NCBI GenBank assembly: GCA_031213475.1
Contig: JARUPZ010000035.1
Coordinates: 2,207,453 to 2,271,452, forward strand
DNA: 64,000 bases
Direction of reading: 5' to 3'
Origin: Nereocystis luetkeana
Taxonomy: Eukaryota > Sar > Phaeophyceae > Laminariales > Laminariaceae
The translations under genes and the position numbers were made by a program. The notes under the pieces were generated by a model. The model saw only the letters and a program-made list of their open reading frames with translations. It was not told where the DNA came from and ran no database searches. Below, piece by piece: positions 23,901-33,125 of this stretch (position 1 is the first letter of the stretch; each line of letters opens with the position of its first letter).

Positions 23901-25641
23901 AAGATTGATCAAACATGATCTGCCGCAGAAACGGCCTTCGTGTAAGCACCTCTCTTGGCCTCCCCTCTCCAGCTGTTCCCCTCCACATGCTACCTGCAAC
24001 CTGCAACTTTCTGGAAATTGCTATCGCCACACTTACTGGATTCTGCTACGAGTACCCTCCCTCGCACCCCCCTCTCTCCATCATTCCCTTCTGTTCCTTT
24101 CCTCGACCCCCTTTTCCTACACTCCCTCCCCTGCATCCCCTCCCCTCTATCTATGCACCCCTTTCCCCTTTAATACCCCCTCCCCTCTATTCCCTTCCTT
24201 CCCGTTATCTGTAAAACCTCCTTCCCTCTATCCCCTTACCTCGTGTGTATCCCCTCTCCTCCACTCCCCTCTATTCGCTTCCCTCACACTCGCTTCTTTT
24301 CTGCCTTTTCCTCTCCACGCCCTTCTTCCTCCCCCCTTCCCCCTTTTCCCTGCCCCCTTCCGCCTACCCCCTTCCCCTTCCCTCTATATTTCCCATTATA
24401 GCGCCTTACTCCATCCCCCCCATGCTCCATCTCGAAAGGGGTGCGTGGTCAATGGTCAAATGACTAAGGCATGCAACAAATGAGTACGCCCCCCGCCCCC
24501 CCCCCCCCCCTCGCCCCCCGTCCACATGCAAGAAAATCCGCCTGAAAAGCGGTTCTGGGATGAAGCTCACCCTTCATGCCACTCGCCCAACACCTCACGG
24601 CGCTTCGCGCTTGGTGCAAGCAATGTCTGCCTGGTCGATGAAAAGCCGACGTGGCCCGTCCCGGCATCGTATATAGGGATGCGAGGGTCTATGGTCATAC
24701 GACTACGGCCATGCATGACAATGAGTACACCCCCTCCCCCCCTCCGGCCAGAAACGAATAACACGAAAATACCATACCCTTCCCCATGCGCTTCCCCCTA
24801 CCCCCATCCCTCTACCCCCTCCTAGGACTTCAAACCCCTCCCGCCCCACAACAAATCACACAAAGGCCATGCGAGTACGCTTCCCTCATAGTCCCTTCCC
24901 TTCCTTTCCTCTAACCTCCTCTCACCCCTCTCCCCTCCCTCTTTCCCCCTACACCTCCCCCTCCCCCCCCCTTCCGCGACGCCCTACACTCCCGCCCGGC
25001 CCCTAAATAAACAAAATCTCACAAAAACAAATTGTGCCTGGTACTATTTAATACCTGGTACCATCAAAATAAAATCACGCCATCACACTCAGGTCATATT
25101 CGTGCTTGGACTGCCGCTGCTGGTGGCCCTTTCCGTCACGATCCCGGACTGTGCCAACCCGAAGTGGAGAAACCTCTACACAATTTCTTTCCTTATGAGC
25201 CTCCTGTGGATCGGTCTTCTCACCCACTACATGGTGGAGTGGGTCACCGCCGTCGGCTGCTTCCTAAACGTCAGCTCTATTTTCATGGGTCTCGTCGTTC
25301 TCGCCGTGGGAACCTCGGTCCCCGACGCGCTCGGGTCCATGATCGCGGCTAGGAGCGGGGAGGCTAACATGGCCATCGCGAACGCGGTCGGGAGCAACGT
25401 GTTCGACGTGCTGATCGGCCTGGGCTTCCCCTGGTTCCTGCGCGGGCTGATCATGTCCGAGGCCATGGACGTGGACCGGGACGGCATCGCGCTGAACGTC
25501 ATCATCCTGTTCTGCACGGCCATCATGTTCGTCGTGGTGCTTGCGCTGAACGAGTGGTCCATGAATACTAAAACGGGAGTGTTCCTCTTCTGCGTGTACC
25601 TCGTATACGTCGTCTTCGTCGTCATCCGCGAGATCCTGTGA
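11939..25641 (+). CDS. K+-dependent Na+/Ca2+ exchanger, NCKX (SLC24) type
   Basis: Two exons, 11939-13369 and 25093-25641, join in phase 0 (donor CAG|GTGGGT, acceptor CTCAG|GTC) to give 659 residues. NCKX carriers move Ca2+ and K+ against Na+ across a membrane. A basic N-terminus is followed by a signal anchor (about 20-38). The first alpha repeat (about 153-205) has GSSAPE with the ion-binding Glu168. Two more membrane segments lie at 224-264, then a roughly 200-residue Ala/Gly/Glu-rich cytosolic loop with a basic RKRVERRKSGG patch. Exon 2 starts the second half: a VTIPDC membrane segment, then the second alpha repeat (538-594) with GTSVPD (Asp555) and SNVFD (Asp582). The last Asp is the residue linked to K+ dependence in animal NCKX, where K+-independent exchangers differ. 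Two terminal segments close the protein. The ATG has a good context (AACAAGATGA). The loop is poorly conserved and may contain unseen splicing. Confidence 0.93.
13650..14220. repeat. Motif-dense stretch with short hairpins
   Basis: Overlapping TACCAGGTACCTGGTA at 13663-13678, followed by TTAATAGTACGTACTGGTACC. At about 14068-14100, TACTGCTGTAGTACAGCAGTA forms a near-perfect hairpin. No gene is supported. Confidence 0.5.
14228..14440 (+). repeat. Repeat family F, copy 1
   Basis: AGATAGATCACGATCTGTAG, then AGATCCAACCCAGAAAACGTG and TATACGGCTCC. Related copies are at 29750-29920 (AGATCATGATCTATCTGTAG) and 34745-34990. The three differ in the middle. Confidence 0.55.
14832..14936. mobile_element. 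MITE family B copy
   Basis: TA|GTACGGGGGGCCATAG at the left and CTATGGTCCCCCGTAA|TA at the right; AT-rich interior with GGACCAAATATT. Confidence 0.85.
14937..16005. other. Unassigned intronic DNA
   Basis: TACCAGGTA at about 14977; an AAAAAATAAAAAATAAAAAA tract at 15821-15841. Open frames show no family. Confidence 0.35.
16005..16165 (+). repeat. Diverged repeat family A copy
   Basis: GGAGGGAGTGTACTTATG, then CCGTATGACCATGGACCACC, CCTACAGTGCCGGCAGG and CCGTCCAGGCAGACACTTGC; the match ends at AGCAAAAGGAGCGCC. Confidence 0.7.
16166..18543. other. Unassigned intronic DNA with two short duplications
   Basis: A 45-base duplication pairs 16877-16920 (GAATGTCCTGTTTACCACGC) with 17672-17715 (GAATGCCCCGTTTACCACGC). 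17205-17290 is a plus copy of the A2 subfamily (AACTCATTTGTTGCTTACC, then CATTTGACCATTGACCACGC) preceded by a G-run. 17345-17400 shares TAGAGGTTTACCCCAAATTT with 53315-53365. No exon was found. Confidence 0.45.
18544..18634. mobile_element. MITE family D copy
   Basis: ACCCTTTTAGAACTGCAGTC at the left, GGGACTACGGTCCCAAGGGG at the right; interior GTTTTGGGGAAAAA and TTTGTCCCCAAAAC. Confidence 0.8.
19041..19130. mobile_element. MITE family D copy
   Basis: ACCCTTTTAGGCCTGCAGTC at the left, GGGACTGCAGTCCTTAAGGG at the right. It lies about 400 bases from the previous copy. Confidence 0.8.
19340..19447. mobile_element. MITE family B copy
   Basis: TTACGGGGGGGCATAACTAA at the left, TAACTATGGTCCCCCGTAA at the right with a TA flank; the left TA flank has decayed. 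Confidence 0.85.
20118..20230 (+). repeat. tRNA-like (A-box) repeat, copy 1
   Basis: GGATTACCCTGGGCTGGGTAAT precedes CCCCTATAGCTCAGTAGGTA. TAGCTCAGTAGG is a perfect match to the polymerase III A box (TRGCNNAGYNGG). No cloverleaf can be drawn and no convincing B box follows, so this is not a working tRNA. Two minus-strand relatives lie at 51.5 and 51.7 kb. Confidence 0.55.
20231..20890 (-). pseudogene. Possible decayed coding fragment, unrecognised
   Basis: On the minus strand, pieces such as EFPKGGCLAAVVSADVSRAE and PQVVTKTGPDRVDSGGKRR read like protein but sit in different frames separated by stops. They could be remnants of a transposon polyprotein. No catalytic motif is seen, so the call is weak. 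Confidence 0.18.
21188..21350 (+). repeat. Repeat family E, copy 1
   Basis: GTAGACAAGCTGAAAGTTGG, then GGGAGGTAGACTT, CCGAGGTTTTCTTCTTTC, GAAAGTTATGAGTGATCC and CTGCACATTGTCGGATGGCA. Close copies are at 30145-30290 (same strand) and 43397-43560 (opposite strand), with a partial copy at about 41008-41045. Confidence 0.8.
21985..22490. repeat. 69-base tandem repeat, block 1
   Basis: About seven degenerate units of roughly 65-72 bases, each containing CTTGACGGTTTGACCCC, CTTGACTGACCGCCCC, a TAAAACTAGTATAAT stretch and GGCCAAAAGAG. Because 69 is divisible by 3, frames stay open by chance. The same unit makes larger arrays at 37.99-38.68 and 39.05-39.27 kb. Confidence 0.85.
22491..24415. other. 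Unassigned intronic DNA, pyrimidine-rich toward the end
   Basis: 22565-22740 shares a GAGAAGAAGAGCCTG stretch and GATCTGAGCTATACGGC with 63160-63215 in similar order. From 24040 onward the plus strand is nearly pure C/T with CCCCT units. No exon is supported. Confidence 0.4.
24416..24740 (-). repeat. Repeat family A2 plus A, minus orientation, side by side
   Basis: 24416-24485 is an A2 copy (CATGCTCCATCTCGAAAGGG, GTCAATGGTCAAATGACTAA, ATGAGTACGC, C-run). It abuts a near-full family A core (24520-24735) whose minus strand gives GACCATAGACCCTCGCATCC and which ends in ATGAGTACACC and another C-run. The side-by-side copies show that A and A2 share one layout. Confidence 0.8.
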
Positions 25642-26200
25642 TTGACGATTGATGTTTGATGATTGATGATTGATGATTGACGATTGATGGTTGAAGATTG
25701 GTGGTTGATGCTTGATGATTGATGGTCGATCCTTGATGGTTGGTGCTTGATGATTGATGGTCGATGATTGATGGTCGATGATTGGTGATTGATGATTGAT
25801 GATTGATGCTTAATGATTGATGGTCGATGACGACGGCTCGTTTGGTTTCTGACGCTAGAGGGACAGGGGAGAAGAACAGAGGGAGGAGGGACGAAGGAGG
25901 GAAGGAGGGAGGGAAGGAAGGAGGGAAGGAGGGAGGGAGGGAGGGAGGGAGAGAGGACGGGAGGTCGGGCGGGGAGGGTATTACGTTCACATGGCAAAGG
26001 AGCCAGGGGGGGGGGGGGGGCGTGAGGGGTGGCGGGAGGGGAAAAAGAAGCGCAAGCCAGGGCAGGCAAGGGCAAGCGAGAGCGAGCAAACACAAGCGAG
26101 CGCCAGGAAAAAAAACGCGAGCAAACGCGAGCAAGCGCGAGCAAAACGCGAGCAAGCGCAAGCAAGCGCGAGCAAGCGCGAGCAAGCACTGCTGCCCTTG
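25642..26200. repeat. Three minisatellites after the exchanger stop
   Basis: 25643-25830: 7-11 base units of TGATGATTGA/TGATGGTCGA. 25858-25975: GAAGGAGGGAGG purine tract. 26040-26190: a GCAAGCGCGA unit of 10 bases, about a dozen times. All follow directly on the stop codon (TGA at 25639-25641), so at least the first may be in the 3' UTR. Confidence 0.85.
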
Positions 26201-26820
26201 CGACGATCCCAATTGCGCTAGCTTTCGCGAGTACAAGAGCGTCGGCACGAAAACCGTGCGCTTCCGGTGCTTCTGCGAAAAAGAAAAAGGCTACTGTACT
26301 GATGCTGCTGCTGTAAAAGGCTCCGTTATGGGTAAATCTGTGCCAGAGACTAGAAGGGCGAGGGCAGACCTCACTCGTTCAAAAGCAGCTGGGATGTATA
26401 CACACATGCAAAAATGCGTGCATGTAGTCTCCTTCTTTTTTCGTGCTCGCTGCCGACCCGCCGCGTCCTTTGTCGCCAGCGCCACCATCGATACATAGCG
26501 ATACGTCGAGTATATGGCGATTTGTCCGATGTGTGTATCGCAATATATTGTGCACATACCCCACAAGTGTCGCCCAACCAGGGAGACCTTTTGTCGTGTT
26601 CGCGGAGAGGGTAGCCGGCGGCAGGGGGTAAGGTAGGGTGGAGGTTAAGGAGGGGTAGAGAGGGGGGGGCGGGGGGGGGGGGGGGGCAGGGGAGGGGGGG
26701 TCAAGGGGGGGAGGGGGGGTTCCACACGCTAGCGAGGCTGGAACGCGATGAATGCGACGCCCCAGGAGTCGCTCTTGTTTTCCCAAGGATTCGCACTTTT
26801 ATGTATTTACGCAAGGGTCT
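26200..26820. other. Unassigned, ends in a G-run
   Basis: Mixed sequence to about 26600, then a G-rich tract (26620-26720). No gene is supported. Confidence 0.35.
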
Positions 26821-27335
26821 AGACCGTTGCGGCTACGGCTACGGTTGCTGCTGCTACTGCTGCTGCTACGACTACTGCTACGGCTACTGCTACGGCTACT
26901 GCTACTGCTACTGCTACGGCTACTGCTACGGCTACTGCTACGGCTACTGCTACGGCTACTGCCACTGTTGCTGCTGCGGCTACTGCTACGGCTACTGCTA
27001 CTGCTATAATTGTTGCTATTGCTTCGGCCTCTGATTCTGCTGCTGCTGCTGCTGCGGATGCGGCTGCGGCTGCGGCTGCAGCTGTGGCTGCGGCTGCGAC
27101 TGTGGCTGCAGCTGTGGCTGCGGCTACTGCTATTGCTACTGCCACTGCTACTGCCACTGCTACTGGTGCTGCTGCTACTGCGACGGCTACGGTTGCTACT
27201 GCTATTGCTTCTGCTTCTGCATCTGCTACTGGCACTGGTACTGCCGCAGCTGCGGCTGCGGCTGCGGCTAGTGCTATTGCTACTGCTGCTGCTGCCACTG
27301 CTACTGCTGCGGCTGCGGCTGCGATTACGGCTACG
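26820..27335. repeat. CTG/CTA/GGC trinucleotide-hexanucleotide array
   Basis: About 500 bases of GCTACTGCTACG-type units grading into GCTGCGGCTGCG and back. It is open in several frames on both strands (Ala/Thr, Leu/Arg, Tyr/Cys), which is typical of a triplet array and not evidence of a gene. Confidence 0.93.
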
Positions 27336-28260
27336 GTTAATGGGTTATTTATTTTATTGTTTCCTCTCTGTACATGCGATACGACTTTGATTCAACTTTT
27401 TATTTTTTCTCGGCCCTAGGTAGTAGGTAGGCACAGGACGCACGACAGTAATAGAAGGAGCAGCAGCAGTGGAGTTGAACCAGCAACATACATGCGCACT
27501 CACATATATTATGTACATGCGTACGTACGCGTGCACTCCCTGACGCGAATGTTGTTGTTGTGGTTGTTGTTGTTTTTGGCCATCGATGTTTGTTTTTATT
27601 TACTGTACCACTTTAACCAGGAATATATTACCCGTTTGGAGTCTGATATGACTACGTATAAAACGGTGATTATATTCCAGTCCAGACTGGTATGTGTTAC
27701 TTGTGCTCATACGTATTAGCGCTTGGCTCGTCTGTCCGACACATGACATCCCACATCCGACATCTGCAATCTGACACCCGGAATAAAGCGTATCCCCCCG
27801 GGTGATACGCCAGTGCGTCGGATAATGTGTTTTTACTCTAGCCCTTCCTCGGACCCTAGCGCTAACACTACGTCGACGGTTTCGGGGGCACCTTCACCAC
27901 GTTTGTAGGTGTTTGGCTGCGTCTGGCGTATCACCCCGGGTGATACGCCAGCGCGGGCTAAACCCTTCGTCGAAGTCGCTTGAAAATGGATAAGGCGTGT
28001 CCCAGTGCATCGGGGTGGGGGGGGGGGGGGAGGGGAGGGCAAGGGGGGGGAAAAAAGCAGCTACAGGATTTTTTCTGGGGGAGGGGCAGACGCCCTTACG
28101 GTGTATACTCGTAGACCTTTGGGCAGACGTTTTTTATTTGGTACGCACCGAGCACGTTTCCGCCATCTCTTCTGCAGCAGCAGCAGCAGCAGCAGGAATG
28201 CCTGAGGTTCGGTCTCGGTAGAGATCGAGGGAGTTTATTTGCCGGGATGCTCTACGCGCA
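27336..28260. other. Unassigned, contains a large palindrome
   Basis: GGCGTATCACCCCGGGTGATACGCC at about 27924-27949 is a near-perfect palindrome. Half of it recurs at 27797-27818 (CCCGGGTGATACGCCAGTGCG). A GCA run is at 28174-28196. No exon is supported. Confidence 0.5.
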
Positions 28261-28320
28261 TGGGGGGGGGGGGAGGGGGGGGGGGGGGGGGCGTGTACTC
28301 ATATCATGCATGGCCGTAGA
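28258..28320 (+). repeat. Truncated repeat family A copy with long G-run
   Basis: About 30 bases of G, then CGTGTACTCATATCATGCATGG and CCGTAGA, where the match breaks off. Confidence 0.7.
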
Positions 28321-28727
28321 ATCGGTCCTGGCAAAAATCTAGGGAGATTTTTTGCCTATTATAGATGCTTAGTGTACACTGGAGGGGGGGGCAACGATGG
28401 GGGTAACAATTTTTGGCCGAAATATTTCTGATTGACAAGAATTTTCCCAACAGAGGGACTACCCAAATATCGCTGAAAAAACAATTATTTCTGTTTTTGT
28501 GATGCTAAGCTAAAAGAAGGCCGGCCATGGGATATTCCGTCGGGTCTGCAATTTCGTTTTTTCTCTAAAGGAAGGAACTCAGGTCGGCTAAAGAGCTCCT
28601 CCTACCGCAGCATGCATCCGGAGTGCTCCCGAAACCGCCACAATCACCTTTATTGGCGGCGTTTGGGCTGGAAGCGAGCGGTATCGCTCCGTGCGTTTCT
28701 CGCTTGCTGCTACTACTGTTAATACTA
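28321..28727. other. Unassigned
   Basis: No repeat or coding signal was recognised. Confidence 0.3.
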
Positions 28728-28832
28728 TTACGGGGGACCATAGTTAATAGGACCTATGGTATACAAAAAAAACTCTATATTTAACAATTTTTACTAACAA
28801 TATTTGGTCCTATTAACTATGGTCCCCCGTAA
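28728..28832. mobile_element. MITE family B copy, 105 bases, well preserved
   Basis: TA|TTACGGGGGACCATAGTTAA at the left, TTAACTATGGTCCCCCGTAA|TA at the right; interior GGACCTATGG and TTTACTAACAATATTTGG. One of the best copies, and suitable as a reference for the family. Confidence 0.92.
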
Positions 28833-30140
28833 TAGTTGTTGTTGCTACTGCGTGCTACGGCCTACTCGTAGAGCTACCCCGGTATATAGTAGGCGGCTGC
28901 AAAGAAACTTCAGGCATGGTCGAAAAAGGAAGTTCGCCAAAGCGAAACAATCACCCCAAAAGTTCATACCTGGCATCTAAAAACGCGGAAGTACGAAAGA
29001 GACCGACATCATGGCGCGCGCGCGTGGAACACAGCAGTGCGTTTTTTGTGGCTTTGGCTCAATCCGAGTCTCTTTTTTTCCCACGTATTAGGGATCGACA
29101 TTTGAGCTGGAGATTGCCGGACGGAAGGAAATTTCATTCCTAACATTTTTGCTCTGTTAGTATCAATAACAAGAGACTTTTTGTTTTCCTTTCCGAAAGA
29201 AAATCGGATAACTAACCCCTGCTCGTACACCCACACGAGTAGATAGAGTACTGCGGTATATATATGGTCTTCTTCCTCACTAAACTGTACCAATCCTTCC
29301 CAGCCTCTGTCTTCCTATAGTTCGACCAACTGCTACCCATCATCAACTCCAGATGAACCTCTTGCCCATCCCCTCTGTTCACGCGTGCCAACGATTCAAT
29401 ACCTCTCCACAAACCCCAGATTTCCTCCGTTCAATCTTCTACTTGCGAATTCTGAAGCAAGATTCCTGCACAAGTTTTGAAGCAAGCTTCCTTCCTACAC
29501 GGAAATTTGAAGCAAAAATCCCAAAAAAAAATTCATGCGAAATTCCTGCCTGGTATTAATATTACGATCACACCCTAGAGTTCACTCTTACAGGGCTTCA
29601 ACCCGAAAAAAAAACGTTCTCCTCGTTTTCTCATCATCAGGTGTATCATAAGCGTTCTGGATGCTCAATCAAGTGAACAAGCGTGGAAAAAGCTGTGCTC
29701 GGCTTCAGTATTTGAAAAAATCTGGACTCTCGAACCTTTCCCACCTCGTACAGATAGATAGATCATGATCTATCTGTAGTAGATGATTCAGTTCTTCACG
29801 TGCCGATGTGAGAGGGTGTGCGGGATCTGTGTGTTACAGATCCAGCCCAGGAAACATGTGCTACTGTAGACAGTGCAGATGATACGGCTCCTCCCACAGG
29901 GCAACATATATATGAGGCATATACAAGATCGGGAGCGGATCTGGCTTGAAATAACCACGGCAGACAATGAAGAGGGAGGGCGTCGAGGTTCAAGCTCCAG
30001 TTTAGGGACCGCCAAGAAGGAAGAAGGAACAGGGGGGGGGGGGGACGACAGACCCACACCGATGGCGTGGGGATGGAGCTTGGATGCAGCTTAGGATTTA
30101 AGAATAGAACGTAATGAGAAGGAAGGGGAAAGGACAGAGA
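28833..30140. other. Unassigned, with family F copy 2
   Basis: 29430-29545 has AAGCAAGCTTCC-type units related to the minisatellite near 6 kb. 29750-29920 is a family F copy with a GATAGATCATGATCTATC palindrome. A G-run lies at 30034-30045. No exon is supported. Confidence 0.45.
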
Positions 30141-30144
30141 ATGG

Positions 30145-30295
30145 AGTAGACAAGCCGAAAGTTGGCACAGACGGGAGGTAGACTTGGTGAATGGGTTTCC
30201 TTCCGAGGTTTTCTTCTTTCAGGAAAGTGATGAGTGATCAATGTTGAAGATCGTGCTGCACATTGTCGGATGGCAAGGGATATCATAATAATGAA
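30145..30295 (+). repeat. Repeat family E, copy 2
   Basis: GTAGACAAGCCGAAAGTTGG, TCCGAGGTTTTCTTCTTTC, AAGTGATGAGTGATCAATG, GCACATTGTCGGATGGCAAG. Matches 21188-21350 closely. Confidence 0.8.
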
Positions 30296-30857
30296 GTGGG
30301 AATCGATGATCTATATCCGAGGTTCGGAGTGTGTGGTGCTACGTTGAGCTCCTTCCTTTTCGGCAAGAAATAATCCTGGCGTGCTGGAACGCCTGGGGTG
30401 CTGAAATGCCAGAACCGCCATGTCTCCGGCGTTCAACGATGCGGCCACAGGAGAACCCGAGTCGCCCCGGGCGAATAAGCATATCGCGTGGGGGAGGCAG
30501 GAAGGCATCAGCACACATATACACCATCGCGGTTACCTACAGCGTTAAAATGTAGTTCGAGTGATACATTATATATGAGTCACACCTACACAAAAAGTGG
30601 TAGCTATCTCATCAAGGTCACTTTCCATGCGGCAAGGCCACATCAGCACGAGACCGCCGCGAAGGTCTCGGCATGTATCGCTATCAAGCGTGTGGCCACA
30701 TGCGGTGGAGGGTTGTCAGGGTGCAGCTGCAACATCGTTCGTTTTTACTATCGTTTCCGTTACAGACCTGGCCCATGTGAGACTTGCTCTTGGCCATTTT
30801 TTTCGGAAGCCAGAGCTTGGATGCCACTGGGACAGAGAGCTCCTCAAGTGAGGAGCC
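30296..30857. other. Unassigned
   Basis: A plus frame ending at TGA (30849-30851) has protein-like composition but no family, start or partner exon. A short duplication links 30372-30405 (CTGGCGTGCTGGAACGCCTG) to 31350-31385. Confidence 0.3.
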
Positions 30858-31294
30858 TCAGGGTGTGTCTTAACCCCCCCCAGAGAGCATTGGAACGCAC
30901 CGAATGGAATATTATTTGCCGCATGAATTGGTGTTGATTGGTTGTGAGAAACGAATAGATTCAGTGCACCCCGAGAAAAACAGTATATCTAGGAAGAGGA
31001 AGAAGAAGTGTTGCATCCCTTTTTCTTGTTTGGGAGGACCGAACGGCCCGACCGAACGGGAACAAATAGCAGAGTATTTGATTTAGATGGGCATCACCGA
31101 AGATGGATGCGGACACCAATTTGCTTTGGCATGTGCAAAGGATACCGTTCGTGCCGATTCGGCTGGCGAGGCCCAGGATTCTGCATGGACCCAAACACGT
31201 TTTTTTAGGTAGGAACGGAACGAATGACCACGAAGAGCCTCGTTCCGTTCCGCTCGTTCCCATGCTCTTTGGTGGGAGTTAAGACACACCCTCA
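30858..31294. mobile_element. 437-base inverted-repeat element
   Basis: Left end AGGGTGTGTCTTAAC, CCCCCCAGAGAGCATTGGAACG. Right end is its reverse complement (CGTTCCCATGCTCTTTGGTG, then GTTAAGACACACCCT). The arms are about 45-50 bases. The interior has no transposase-like frame, so it is probably non-autonomous. Only one copy is in the window. Confidence 0.65.
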
Positions 31295-31429
31295 GAAAAT
31301 TGCAGGTGCAGGCCTATCGAAGCATGCTTCACCATCCGGTTCTGCAGAAAAAAATAGTTCTGGCGTGCTTGATCGCCTGGCGTGCCTAAACACTATACGT
31401 ATAGAAACCGCAGGCCTCCGCTATTTTTC

Positions 31430-31475
31430 CGGTATACATACATACATACATACATACATACATACATACATACGG
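31430..31475. repeat. (CATA)n microsatellite
   Basis: Ten or so CATA units, preceded by GGTATA. Confidence 0.95.
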
Positions 31476-31489
31476 CCAGGAAAACCCTA

Positions 31490-31720
31490 TTGAGAGTAAT
31501 CCCCCTTTGGAACTCCCGAGACAGGCAGTGATCAAAGCAATGTTTGGTAACTTTTTGTTGGCGTTATCAACCGCCTACGAGCAGCGTGAGCGCCGGCTGG
31601 GTAATCCGCGTAAAACCACGCGGTGCCCGTGGCGTACGACTCCATGCATTGAAACCCGGACATCAATCAATGTGTCTCGTCCCCCAATCACGCGGTGGCC
31701 GGTGCTGTGATCTTCACTTT
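31490..31720 (+). repeat. Repeat family I, copy 1
   Basis: GATCAAAGCAATGTTTGGTAAC, TTGGCGTTATCAACCGCCTA, CGAGCAGCGTGAGCGCC. The partner copy lies at 57455-57680 (AAAGCAATGGTTGGTGACG, GTTATCAACCATCTACGAGC). About 200 bases; identity unknown. Confidence 0.6.
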
Positions 31721-31753
31721 TTTTACCGTCAATTTCCCATCTGAAACCCCAAG

Positions 31754-31860
31754 ATACGGGGGACCACAGTAAGTATAGAACCTACGGTACACACGAAAAA
31801 CTATATACTTACCTATTTTTACTAACCTTATTTGGTCCTATTTACTGTGGTCCCCCGTAA
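31754..31860. mobile_element. MITE family B copy
   Basis: ATACGGGGGACCACAGTAAG at the left, TTTACTGTGGTCCCCCGTAA at the right. Confidence 0.85.
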
Positions 31861-32380
31861 ACAGTCGTCCCGGGCGAATGAGCACCTTGCACGGGGCACA
31901 GTGAAACATCATCCCATCGTCACGGCTGCATGTACACAGGGTTAAGCAGCTGTATAGTAGTGGATGTCGTGTGGTATTTTGTGCGGTGCCACACGTCGTG
32001 ACGCGCGTGACGATCGGCGGAGCAGCTTTTTGGCAGATACATTTCTGACGGACGGGCCTCCCTAAGGGCACTGAGGAACACCCCAAAATAGTTGGAATAC
32101 TGTACTACCATAGTATACGTGTTTGTGCTTTCTTGACAATTACTCCATACATGTAATTTATGTATCTGACGGGGTCCATATCGCATGCTCTCAACCCAAC
32201 TCGGAAAAGCGCGAGGGGGAACGCCGAAACCCAAAACACCCCTCGCGAAATAGAGCAACAACACATGTGCCACCTACCATGCACCATCAAGAACGTTGTT
32301 GATATTCCGCAAGGACCTGCAGCCAGCACTGACGATGCAAGTTTCGCATATTCACAGCAGCAGTAAATTTGCAGTGTTCC
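31861..32380. other. Unassigned
   Basis: No repeat or exon was recognised. Confidence 0.3.
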
Positions 32381-32915
32381 TCTGTACGTGTCGTGTCGTG
32401 TCTTGTCCTATGTTGTGTTGCCTGGGGACATTCTGGCGTGTCCACGGGTTCACGACTGATTGATGTGTAGACATCCTGCTCTACTCGAACCGTGGCATGA
32501 AACCGACGTAGAGACCTGGGGACATCGCCGACTACGATGCATATAGTTGTAGTGACGGTACCTGGTATCACTCTGTATGTTTCGTGTCGTGCCGTGTCTT
32601 GTGTAGGGGCTGGGGGCACCCCAGCAAACCCACGGATTTACTACTGATGTGTAAGCGTGCATGTTCTTCTTTCTCGAGCTAACATGTAACCGAAAAAACA
32701 AGAGACTTGGGAACATCGCCGGCTTTGATGCATATAATATGTACGTGCCGTGTCGTGGCGTGTCGTGTTGTGCCTTGTGTGGCGTCAGAGGACATCGTAG
32801 AATATCCACGGATTTAATACCGATATGTAGGCGTGCGTGTTCTTCTTGATCGAGTCGTATGCCATGTAACCGATACAGGAAATCTGGGAACATCGTCGAA
32901 CTACAGTACGATTGG
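32380..32915. repeat. Three tandem units of about 180 bases
   Basis: Each unit has GTGTCGTGTCTTGTG-type text, a CCACGGATTTA stretch, GATGTGTAGGCGTGC, TGTTCTTCTT.CTCGAG, CATGTAACCGA and CTTGGGAACATCGCCG, then ATGCATATA. Units start near 32381, 32573 and 32745 and have diverged substantially. A TACCTGGTA motif sits at the first unit junction. Confidence 0.75.
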
Positions 32916-33087
32916 TGCGTACGATATCTCCCTATACGTACCGCTTCGTGTCATGTCAAGGATAATCGACCGACACAGTCACAGCCTGCCGTAATGTTGA
33001 CGACTTGGCCCAGGTCGACAAAGAAATGGTCAAAAATCCACACAAACTCCGTGTTTCATCTTCATTCCGAGAATTTTCCGAAGTAGT

Positions 33088-33125
33088 TGGGGTTAGGGTT
33101 GGCGTTAGGGTTAGCGTTAGCGCTA
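33088..33125 (+). repeat. Interstitial telomere-like TTAGGG motifs
   Basis: GGGGTTAGGGTTGGCGTTAGG, then GTTAGCGTTAGCGCTAA. Degenerate, far from any visible chromosome end. A second spot, GGGGTTAGGGTTAGGGTA, lies at 49350-49368. Confidence 0.55.

Larger units (their letters stand above)
13370..25092 (+). other. Exchanger intron, 11.7 kb
   Basis: GT at 13370 and AG at 25091-25092. The intron holds MITE B copies (14832-14936, 19340-19447), MITE D copies (18544-18634, 19041-19130), a 69-base tandem array, a tRNA-like repeat, repeat families A, E and F, and long pyrimidine tracts from 23.9 kb to the acceptor. No internal exon could be supported, and direct joining of the two flanking exons gives a complete family architecture. 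Confidence 0.8.

Noticed and set aside
25227..26248. Long minus frames opposite the exchanger exon 2 and its 3' region
   Set aside because: Antisense of the exon and of three minisatellites; the repeated Ile-Asn-His-Gln text is the TGATTGATGA unit.
26819..27419. Ala/Thr-rich and Leu-rich frames
   Set aside because: Triplet repeat array open on both strands, with no flanking coding sequence.
30597..30851. 84-codon plus frame with protein-like text
   Set aside because: The first codon and borders are arbitrary and no family is recognised; kept only as unassigned DNA.
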